The notes under the pieces are model-generated. The model was not told the origin of the DNA. It saw nothing but the letters and a program-made list of their open reading frames with translations, and made no database searches. Positions 27,161 through 35,864 of a stretch of DNA of 64,000 nucleotides are shown piece after piece (the stretch's first letter is position 1; every line of letters begins with the position of its first letter). The DNA lies in assembly GCA_949825025.1 (NCBI GenBank), contig OX463780.1:23700229-23764228 (forward strand). Reading direction: 5' to 3'. The position numbers and the translations under genes are program-made. This stretch comes from Siphlonurus alternatus (taxonomy: Eukaryota > Arthropoda > Insecta > Ephemeroptera > Siphlonuridae).

Positions 27161-27475
27161 GGGTCGACCCTTAGAGGGTCATTATTCTTACTGAATCAAT
27201 TAAAGCCAATGCTAAATCCATAGTCCTCACAGTTTTTGACACATTTTGTTATAAATATTTGTATACTTTTAAAAAATGACCCCTGTTAGACCCCAAGGGT
27301 CGACCCTTAAAATGCGTAAATAAGAGCTCTAAAGTTAATTAAGGAAATTGCTAACGTCAATTTCGCAATTTTTCACGAAAAAAAAAATTCAGGGTCTTTT
27401 GACCCTTAAGGGTCAAAGGGTCGCAAATTTAAGGGTCACCATTAGAACCGTCATCAAATTTTACTCTAGGGTCGA
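27161..27475. repeat. Cluster of GGGTC/GACCC motifs
   Basis: At least twelve GGGTC or GACCC words occur in about 315 bases, twice as the palindrome GGGTCGACCC. One pair, GGGTCAAAGGGTCG, is a direct repeat with a 2-base gap. It is either an unknown transposon or a cluster of nuclear-receptor-like half sites. Confidence 0.7.
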
Positions 27476-27595
27476 AATTTGTATAACCTTGTATTAAAAT
27501 GAACCCTTATCATTTCACCATAGCTCTTATTTATTTTATATACCTCAATAATACTCTTCCTACTAAGAAAGCATTAGCAGTGCAGTGGTAAGGGT

Positions 27596-27652
27596 ATGAT
27601 CGAAAGTGATTACCGAAGTTAAGCTGGCGAGTAGTTAGATTGGTGATCACTT
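27596..27652 (+). pseudogene. Degenerate 5S rRNA-like segment (possible 5S-derived SINE head)
   Basis: GATTACCGAAGTTAAGCT, then TAGTTAGATTGGTGATC, resembles the internal-promoter region of animal 5S rRNA (GATCACCGAAATTAAGC and TAGTACTTAGATGGGGGACC in insects), with a deletion between the two parts. Too diverged to be functional rRNA. The comparison is from memory. Confidence 0.5.
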
Positions 27653-27689
27653 TTTAGCTTTTTACAACAGGTATGAAGACCGTAAACAA

Positions 27690-27756
27690 TAAAAGCATTG
27701 AGAAGCTAAACACTTTTGGTGATGCAAAAGTGATTGTGGAGATTCTCAATGCCTTT
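27690..27756. repeat. Imperfect hairpin downstream of the 5S-like segment
   Basis: AAAGCATTGAGAA and TTCTCAATGCCTTT form a stem of about 13 pairs with one bulge. It may be part of the same SINE-like unit. Confidence 0.5.
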
Positions 27757-28119
27757 GGTATTTAGTTGTTTTTGCAGTGAAGGGTGTAAGAAACTAAATG
27801 AATGCAATGTGCTTTATCCTCCACATACAACTTAACAATATTTAAAGAATTCCCCGGTTTACTCTTTTACAATCATACACTATATACATTAATTGATCTT
27901 AATCAAATTACCTACACTAGGCTCATCAGTTGCCTACAACAAGCTGTAAATCTCCTCCGGAAGCAAATTTTTAATGAAAAGCTTCCATGCTCGCACCCCC
28001 AGCAGTTTTGAAGGTGGGCTGTGCCCCCTTCCCCCTCCCCCTGATTCAGTTAATAAAAAAATGATAATGATACTAATAGAAAAAAAATAAAATTTAAAAA
28101 ATACATGATGCAGATTTTC

Positions 28120-28120
<1 letters not shown>

Positions 28121-28153
<33 letters not shown>
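28121..28153. repeat. Poly(T) tract of 33
   Basis: Homopolymer run; a possible poly(A) tail of a minus-strand retroposed copy, but no body was recognised. Confidence 0.9.
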
Positions 28154-28160
<7 letters not shown>

Positions 28161-28654
28161 AAGATATTAATTTATATCATTGTAAGATGCTTTCAATTCA
28201 CCATTTACATTAAAAAAAAATAAGTAATTTAAATAATCATTTAAATTTTGGTATGGTAATATTGTGTGTTGAAATCATTGTGTTTTTTTCCCCACAAATT
28301 TTCCATTATATACTATAAAATATCTAGCTATCTAGCGAGCTCTTGACACTGAATACCATTTTTTTTAAATACATATTTGTAATATTTGTATATTATAAGA
28401 AAGCTGGAAAAAAAGTATTAACGTTCATGGAAAAAATTATCTTCAACTCTTTCATATTATCTTATTGTATTTCCCTCGTTAACAAATACAGAACACAGAT
28501 TCTGTCCTGAAATTTCTCAATAACAGCAATGCTAACAATTTGTAAGTGTCCTGGTACTCAGCAAAGCGTGGGCAGGAATGAAGGTGCAGCTTGGACACGC
28601 TCTATGGTCAACAGCTCCTAGCAATGTCAGGAACTTGACGGCGAAGAGGAAGGG

Positions 28655-28680
28655 GAGAAAGTAATCGTGCATTACGCGTG
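28655..28680 (+). promoter_or_regulatory. Conserved upstream palindrome, array member 4
   Basis: GTAATCGTGCATTACGCGTG, the same GTAAT-x5-ATTAC layout, about 130 bases upstream of the TATA box. Confidence 0.6.
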
Positions 28681-28786
28681 CAGCAGCAGTATGTATGTGT
28701 ATGTTTATTTGTCGCAACTCAGTGATCACGTAAGGCGGGTAGTTCCGAGGGAGGGAAACGCAACATGGACACCACGTATATAAGCC

Positions 28787-28793
28787 TGTGTGT
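28787..28793 (+). promoter_or_regulatory. TATA box, array member 4
   Basis: TATATAA followed by CATTCAGTC about 30 bases downstream, as in the other members. Confidence 0.85.
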
Positions 28794-28853
28794 CCACTGT
28801 CCGGTACATTCAGTCTCCTCCTGTCTTCCAGTGAGCACCAACCAACAAACATC

Positions 28854-29680
28854 ATGTTCGCTAAGGTAAATTTTAACTCCAATTAAAAAATGGAAACAAA
28901 TTTCTTAGACTAAAACACAAGAGAAATTAATAATTTCAGTAAAATTCATTAGAAAATAAATATATTTAATATGAACAGTATAAAATTTAATTTCAAATAA
29001 TTTATTTCTATACATAATCTACCTTGAATTAAAAAAAAATAGTCAAGCTCTATAACATTAAATATTTAAGAACAATTATATGATTATATACGTATCGCTA
29101 TATTTGAATGTCCTCGCGTCCACAGCTGCTGTGCCTCACCCTGGCCCTCGTTGCGTTCGCTGAGGCCGGACTTCTCGTCGCCCCCGCCCACCCCGTCGCC
29201 ATCAAGGCCCTCGACTACCACGCACATCCCCGCTACTCCTTCAGCTACGGTGTCAATGACCCCCACACCGGAGACCACAAGAGCCAGAGCGAGCACCGCG
29301 ATGGTGACTTCGTGAAGGGACAGTACTCTCTGGTGGAGCCCGATGGCACCACCCGTACCGTCGACTACACCGCTGATGCCCACAACGGATTCAACGCAGT
29401 CGTGACCAAGTCCGGACACGCCGTCCACCCCGCCCCCGTCTACAAGGCCGCCGCTGTTGTGCACGCCGCCCCCGCCATCATCAAGGCCCCCATCGTGGCT
29501 GCCCCCGCTGTCCACTATGCCGCCCCTGCTGTGGCTCACTATGGTGCTCACTACGCTGCCCCCGCCGCTGTGGTGAAGGCTCCCCTTGCCTACGCCTCCC
29601 CTCTGGCTTATGGAGCTCCCCTGGCTCACAACTACGCCCGTCTGGCCGCCCCCGCTTACGGTTATGGGTACCACCACTAA
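28854..29680 (+). CDS. RR-2 cuticle protein, array member 4
   Basis: Chitin-binding cuticle protein of 188 aa. Exon 1 (28854-28865) encodes MFAK and exon 2 (29126-29680) begins [17 protein letters not shown]-2 domain and Ala/Pro tail are as in the other members, with AYASPLAYG in place of AYAAPLAYG and an ending YGYGYHH. Just after the stop, the 3'UTR shares the AAGCATCTCCACTTCGCC stretch with array member 1, while the promoter resembles array member 3. Another frame lets translation open inside the intron, but the short first exon with TATA and initiator is the consistent start. Poly(A) signal at 29843. Confidence 0.95.
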
Positions 29681-29842
29681 GAAGCATCTCCACTTCGCCA
29701 TCCCACCTCGTACAAACTTTTCTTCTTCCTTCTTCTGTTCTTTTGCAATGATATGATTGTTGCGGCTTCTTTGTCAACTTCATCAGTCATAATTGTCGCC
29801 CGTGGCGAACCATGTAAATTATTTAATGTGCCTCATTCTTAC

Positions 29843-29848
29843 AATAAA
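29843..29848 (+). terminator. Poly(A) signal, array member 4
   Basis: AATAAA about 160 bases after the stop codon. Confidence 0.75.
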
Positions 29849-30191
29849 TAATCCCTAAAAATATTAAAATATTGTCATATTTTTAAAATTGAGCCCAAAA
29901 ATAATAAGAGATTATTACATTATAATAATAAATAATGTTACTACTTATTACACACAATACATAAGTTATGAATGAAAAAAATAATTTAAATTAATCATGA
30001 TAAATTACAATAATATTCATAGTATGTGTGTTAGTATGTTTAAAATATTATATGATGCAGTTTTAATTATATGCACTCTATTTATCGTAAAATATAATAA
30101 CATCTTTCATCATGATCATGCAGACATTTTTTATAAACAAACACTAGAGATAATAAATATAGAAGATAATATATATTAAGTTATTTTTTTG

Positions 30192-30312
30192 AATTTGCTA
30201 CTACCACCAAGATCTGCACTGATGGCGGCTCCAGGCAGGCTCACGCCCAGACCCTTCAGCGCTCACCGTGCACGACCCTCCTACTCACAGGGGCTTCGCA
30301 GCGAGCCTGCAG
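30192..30312 (-). rRNA. Isolated 28S rRNA fragment (truncated, about 120 bases)
   Basis: The minus strand reads GAGTAGGAGGGTCGTGC, GGTGAGCGCTGAAG, TGGAGCCGCC and GCAGATCTTGGTGGTAGTAG in order. This matches a highly conserved part of eukaryotic 28S rRNA. It is GC-rich in AT-rich surroundings, stops abruptly on both sides and cannot function alone. It is a dispersed rDNA piece, or the rRNA part of a chimeric retroposed element. Confidence 0.8.
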
Positions 30313-30319
30313 TTAAGTT

Positions 30320-31196
30320 CATTTTAGAGTTTTTTTTTACCAATAATATTTAGAACAAGGAAATTGCATACATGAAATGCAGATTGAAAAGAAATTCTGA
30401 ATTGAACTGCAGAGAAAAGGTCACTTTTTATGTATTCTATTATGTAGAGACTTTATAAGAGATACGTCTGCTGTCCCTTATGCGCGGCATCACATAAACT
30501 GGTCCGGATACTTCTTCTTGGAGCATCAGTTGACCAGCTTGAAATAAGTAGACTTCCGATCAACCGTTTTTTATTGGCTATATAAGATATAGCTAAGTAA
30601 ATCATATTCAAACCATTCCTTTAATATGAGCAATTTATTATAATAAATAACTGAGCAACAACAGAAGAAATGTAAAATTTGGGTGACTAGCCTACAGTAA
30701 TGAGTTTATTTTTAATCGAGTTTGTTTGAAAATCCCATAGATTCATGTTGATAATTATAAAACTGTGGATATACTTAGATGGATTATTTTCCATTTCAAA
30801 CGAGAGTTCTGTTGATATATTGCAAAGTTCTAACTTTGATGTGGCTGGCTCCAAACGTTGGGTCTGAAAATAGGTAGTAACTGCATGAAGAGTTTAAATT
30901 ATCGAGGAGTTAAACGCTCCATTGGAATAAAAATGTCCAATCCGGACAAGTTAAAGTATAGCCGGATCGAAAATTTTATCTGGATGTACTATACAGTCAA
31001 AGATTAAGTAGTTGCTTCCATCAGTTTATCGCAGGGAGTTCTAGTTTTTTTTTTTTTTTTTTTATCTCAACGAATTAAATGATTCTGAAGATCAACATGT
31101 ACGTATTTACCAACTATAGTAACGTGGTCATGCAGTACAGTTGACTAAAAACGTGCAAGGCTTTAATAAAGTTTCTAACCATGTTTTTATTTGCTT
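30320..31196. other. Intergenic, nothing recognised
   Basis: AT-rich with one poly(T) run (31045-31063). No gene supported. Confidence 0.5.
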
Positions 31197-31578
31197 TTAA
31201 GATAGAGATAACACGGATCAGCTGGCCCCATGCTAAAAAAATCCCATTCATAAAAATTATGAAAAAAATTTAAAATGTTCTCTTCTACATCCCCTATCAG
31301 TAGGTAAAATATCAAGTAGACAAAAACGAGCTAGTTTTCGAGTTATTAATTTTTAAAGTTGACTAATTTAACATATAAGTTCCAGTTCTCCATGCTAAAT
31401 TTAGTAAATTAGAGAACTTTAAAAATTAATTACTTGAAAACTAGCTCGATTTTGTATACCTGATATTTTACCTACTGATAGGGGATGTAGAGGAGAACAT
31501 TTTATTTTTTTTTTCATAATTTTTATAAATGTGATTTTTTTAGCATTAGATCAGCTGATCCGTATTATCTCTACCTTA
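31197..31578. mobile_element. TTAA-type foldback element, copy 2
   Basis: Long palindrome with ends TTAAGATAGAGATAAC and GTTATCTCTACCTTA-like, related to copy 1 at its termini. Its interior (TATCAGTAGGTAAAATATC and a region around AACTAGCTCG) matches copy 3 instead. Confidence 0.75.
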
Positions 31579-32003
31579 TTTAAGTGTTACATTTGTCAAA
31601 GCCACAGATATATAACACGTAACAAGCATTCTCTGTTAATGATTAAAATGAATTTAATGAAATATCATTGAAATCATTATGATATATATAAATTACTTAA
31701 CTATAAAACAAATAAAAAATCATTAAGTATCTGTTGAAATAATTTGAAACAGTTACGCTCTCATTATTTTATATGTTAAATAAACATTTTATAAATGACA
31801 TAAACAATTAAACTCCATATTATATGTTTTGTACTAAACCAATATATACAATATTATGTATGTATTATTGGCAATAAAAAGAAACTGTAGCAAGGTGGGT
31901 TTGTTCAGGAAGGCAATAGCAGGCACGACACGCTCTATGGTCAAGCTATGCCAGCAAGGAACTGAGGAAGGAGGAGGAGGGAGGGAGGGTCACGGTGAAG
32001 AGG

Positions 32004-32028
32004 GAAAGTAATCACGTATTACGCGTGC
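32004..32028 (+). promoter_or_regulatory. Conserved upstream palindrome, array member 5
   Basis: Same GTAATCACGTATTACGCG block as array member 2, about 109 bases upstream of the TATA box. Confidence 0.65.
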
Positions 32029-32112
32029 ACCAGTAAGCGTGCATGTTTGCTCCGTACGTCGCACCTCGGTGATGTAACACGGGGGGCAGTTCCGAGGGAT
32101 GTGGACACCACG

Positions 32113-32150
32113 TATATAAGCCTGTGTGTCCGCTGTCCGGTACATTCAGT
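32113..32150 (+). promoter_or_regulatory. Core promoter, array member 5
   Basis: TATATAA (32113-32119) and TCAGT initiator (32146-32150). Confidence 0.85.
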
Positions 32151-32193
32151 CTCCTCCTGTCTACCAGTGAGCACCAACCAACAAACAATCAAC

Positions 32194-33190
32194 ATGGTCG
32201 CCAAGGTAAATACTAACATGATTTGAAACAAAATTTAAAAAAATATCTGGTCTCATTTTTTATTTATGAATCGAATGTGCATTTCTTTGTTCATATATAT
32301 TAAGCATATAATGGCCAAAATAATTTTTTAAAGATTTCTGTTTGGACGACATATATAATAGCACTTTTCTTTTAGCGTTTTAATTAAGAATGCAAACAAT
32401 AATAAATTGAAATAATTACAAATAAAAAAACTTAGTTTATGAGATGAATTTGAATTATGTAAGTACTAGTATATATAAATATTGCATCATGGATTTAAAA
32501 CCAATTCTTATTCTGCAAAAACATTATTCAACACGAAATTGTCTGACAAGTTTTTCTTTATTCCCTCCCAAGATGCTGTGTGTTGCCCTGGCCCTGGTTG
32601 CGGCCGCGTGTGCTGAGCCTGGTCTACCCCTGCTCGCCGCCCCCGCCCACCCCGTCTCCATCAAGGCCCTCGACTACCACGCACACCCCCGCTACTCCTT
32701 CAACTACGGTGTCAACGACCCCCACACCGGAGACCACAAGAGCCAGAGCGAGCACCGCGATGGTGACTTCGTGAAGGGACAGTACTCTCTGGTGGAGCCC
32801 GATGGCACCACCCGTACCGTCGACTATACCGCTGATGCCCACAACGGATTCAACGCCGTCGTGACCAAGTCCGGACACGCCGTCCACCCCGCCCCTGTCT
32901 ACAAGGCCGCCGCTGTTGTGCACGCCGCCCCCGCCATCATCAAGGCCCCCATCGTGGCTGCCCCCGCTGTCCACTATGCCGCCCCTGCTGTCCACTACGC
33001 TGCCCCCGCTGTGGCTCACTACGGTCGTCCTGCTGTCCATTACGCCTCCTCTTATGCTTCTCAATACGCCGCTCCCGCTGTGGTGAAGGCTCCCCTCGCC
33101 TACGCCGCCCCCCTGGCGTATGCTGCTCCCCTGGCCCACAACTACGCCCATCTGGCTGCCCCTGCTTATGCCTACGGCTATCACCACTAA
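32194..33190 (+). CDS. RR-2 cuticle protein, array member 5 (most diverged)
   Basis: Chitin-binding cuticle protein of 209 aa. Exon 1 (32194-32205) encodes MVAK. Exon 2 (32573-33190) starts with its own ATG codon, [20 protein letters not shown], so the secretion signal would survive initiation at either ATG. The RR-2 domain equals the others except SFNYGV for SFSYGV. The tail is longer, with an extra HYAAPAV unit and a unique [17 protein letters not shown] stretch. It has its own 3'UTR with AATAAA at 33415, unlike the pairs seen in the other members. A promoter identical to member 2 next to a diverged body is the clearest sign of conversion or promoter capture. Confidence 0.94.
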
Positions 33191-33414
33191 GACTGCAGTC
33201 TTCTACCTCCCATAAACATCTCATCTTTGCTTTTCATTCCTCAAGTTAGTCGAGGACGTGTCACCTGGATGTGACTCTCTGGTGACTCACTAGGGGCTAA
33301 TTATTGCTGCCATTTCCATTCTTCACGATATTGGTCTCCTTCTCGCCTGTGGCGAGTACATAATATTGATATTTAATGTTTCTGCAACCTTACATTGTGT
33401 GTTGAGATTCGTTG

Positions 33415-33420
33415 AATAAA
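33415..33420 (+). terminator. Poly(A) signal, array member 5
   Basis: AATAAA about 225 bases after the stop codon. Confidence 0.75.
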
Positions 33421-33834
33421 AATTATTCTTATAATTATATGTTGCCTCTATTTTTACTGAACACAACCTCAGAAATCTGAACCTTTCTTGTTAAATTCTT
33501 GACATGAATATTTATTACAATCTTTGCGTTTGTTATACGCCTGTATTAGAGGATAAGTATAACCAAATAACTGTTAAAATATATTTATTTCTCATAATTA
33601 AATACGTTATTGGTATTACATACATTCAAACATACCAAACTACATAACAATACCTATATAAATTGATTAAAATTGTACAATATTTACGAAGCAAAAATAA
33701 CGCATAATATCTTAAAACATCAGTATTATTTTTAACAATACAAAAGTAAATAACATTGAAATTAAAGGGCTATACCCAAGTAACTGAGCATAAATGTAGC
33801 CTTTAGAAATTTTCAGCACTACATAAATCTTGAT

Positions 33835-35242
33835 ATCATATACAGGCAATTAGTAAATCGATTATTTACTAATTGCATCAGATTTCAATTACCAACAAGT
33901 AAAGAAACAATAAATATTACAGTTAAACTAGATGGGGATATTATCCAAGAAGCAAGTGATACCAAATTTCTTGGGTTGAATATTAATAATACACTAAATT
34001 GGGATGTACATTTAAAAGAAATTTCAAAAAAAAATAAATAGAGGCAATTTTTTGTTGTATTCATTAAAAAGAATTGTGTCAGATCCTATATTACTGTCTG
34101 TATATTATGCAAATATATATTCTCATTTAAGCTACTGTATAATAATGTGGGGTAGTGATAATGTTATGTTAAATAGACTGTTTATTCTTCAAAAAAGGGC
34201 TCTTAAAACAATAAAAGGGTTTAAAAAATATGATTCATGTAGAACATATTTTAGGGAACTGAACATGTTAACTTTACCGTGTATTTATATTTACAAATGT
34301 GCAATGTATAAAAGACTACATGCTGAGTCATACGATCAAGTTTCCGACATTTCTCCATACAATACAAGAAATAAATCGAAGGTAGTAGTAAAAAAACACC
34401 AATCTGCTTTTTATAAAAATAATCCATATTACCAAACGCATAAAATTCACGATTTTATACCACAATCATTGCGAGATGAAAGAAGTGATAATGTATTCAA
34501 AAATAAACTGAAAACTATCTTAATAAAAAAAGAGTATTACAATATTAAAGAATTTTATTCAGAGGACACAAAAATAACAGATGGAGATGTAGCAAACTGG
34601 AACGTAGCTGACACAGCATAATAATTACTATAGTGAGAAAACCAATATATTAATGTAAAACTTAATTATCATCCATTAAGATCATCAAGATAATGTGATA
34701 CAGTGAAAAAAAAAAAAGGGAAAAATAACATCAAACATGTGATTGTGGTTAAATTTTCATATTAAAATCTTATCTTTAACTGATAAAAATATAAAAATAA
34801 TTTTCATAATAATTCATACAAGAAGAGTAAGTGCATCAAGAAACTTATTGTACTGTGAAAAGAAGAAATAAATTATGTGAATATATGACAATTTATGCAA
34901 AAGTGCTTTTTAAATAACTAATTTACTACTAGTAAATTGTTAAAATAACTAATTATTTTGTCAAGATGTATAGACTTTTAATTGAATTTAAAAGTTGTGT
35001 GTTAAATATATTATGGTGCTAATGTGATGTTTAAAAGGACACAATTTTAATTATTGTATTAATTTTATAGATCATATATATTTTAAATATTGTTTGGGTA
35101 TATGTGTTTAAATTTATTAAATTTAGGCTAATTTTAATTAGAATTAAGTATGTTACATATTTAATGTAATAATTGACGTGATCCATGCTGTACAGCCTAT
35201 GATCGAAATAAAAATTTGAATTTGAATTTGAATTTGAAAAAT
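33835..35242 (+). mobile_element. 5'-truncated LINE (reverse transcriptase C-terminal part)
   Basis: Plus-strand reading in two frames gives the end of a LINE reverse transcriptase: SDTKFLGLNINNTLNWDVH, a block typical of these enzymes, then after a one-base frame break at an A-run near 34030 an open frame to a TAA at 34621. That frame has YANIYSHLSYCIIMWG, LFILQKRALKTIKG and a late YNTRNKSK motif. Catalytic motifs lie upstream of the truncation and are absent. A 3'UTR of about 600 bases ends in tandem TTGAAT units (35214-35238), a tail style seen in CR1/L2/Jockey-like clades. The intact 3' frame suggests a fairly recent insertion. Clade is inference. Confidence 0.8.
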
Positions 35243-35262
35243 CCATTAATTATCATTAATGG

Positions 35263-35397
35263 GGGCGATTCACGAAAGAGTTATCCAGGTTTTTATCCAC
35301 GTTTAGCAAGGTGATTTAACACGTAAAACAAGTATAGTTTAAACGTGGTTAAGCTAAACGCGGATAAAAACCTGGATAACTCTTTCGTGAATCGCCT
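35263..35397. mobile_element. Small foldback element (GGCGATTCACG family), copy 1
   Basis: A 135-base near-perfect palindrome with ends GGCGATTCACGAAAGAGT and complement, lying just after the LINE tail. Confidence 0.8.
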
Positions 35398-35864
35398 CCA
35401 ATAAAACTTTCAAGGCTAAAATCTATAATATATATTATCGTCTAATTGTAAATTTTGTGTGTATATATTCTTATTTTGTCTTAAGAATAACTTGAATTTA
35501 TCAACAATAAAGTATAAGAATGGACAATTGTAACATATGAAGAAAAATGCATTTTCTCCGAATGATGTAAAAATAAAATTAAGCAGTCAATTGATAGTAA
35601 AAAAAAAAAATGTATTAGCTTTACAATAATCAATTGCTGTACTAATGGTATGAAACCTGAAGTTCCCACTAACACAAAAATGAAAATTTGTTTGTTTTAA
35701 ACATCAGTAATTGCTTGAATGCAAATTTGGATTACATTGGCCGAAGTATTGATAATCGGTATTATCATGCAGAAGTGTAACAATATGGTATATAAAAATT
35801 CATCATTAATACTTTAAGGTACTGGTAGACTTAGTAATTATCAAATATTAACTATGCTGAGAGG

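Larger units (their letters stand above)
25630..28540. other. Intergenic region with 5S-like segment and GGGTC cluster
   Basis: No protein gene is supported. Notable contents are a dense cluster of GGGTC/GACCC motifs (27161-27475), a 5S-rRNA-like segment (27596-27652), a hairpin (27690-27756) and a 33-base poly(T) (28121-28153). Confidence 0.6.
31881..32209 (+). repeat. Duplicated promoter and exon-1 segment, copy B
   Basis: Nearly identical to 20366-20690, including flanks, TATA, initiator, 5'UTR and MVAK exon. Similarity stops abruptly within intron 1. Confidence 0.9.

Noticed and set aside
30480..30560. Minus-strand AGQLMLQEE-like stretch resembling exon 5 of the ornithine carrier (GGQLMLQIF)
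   Set aside because: The match is only about 14 bases and does not extend in either direction; probably coincidence.
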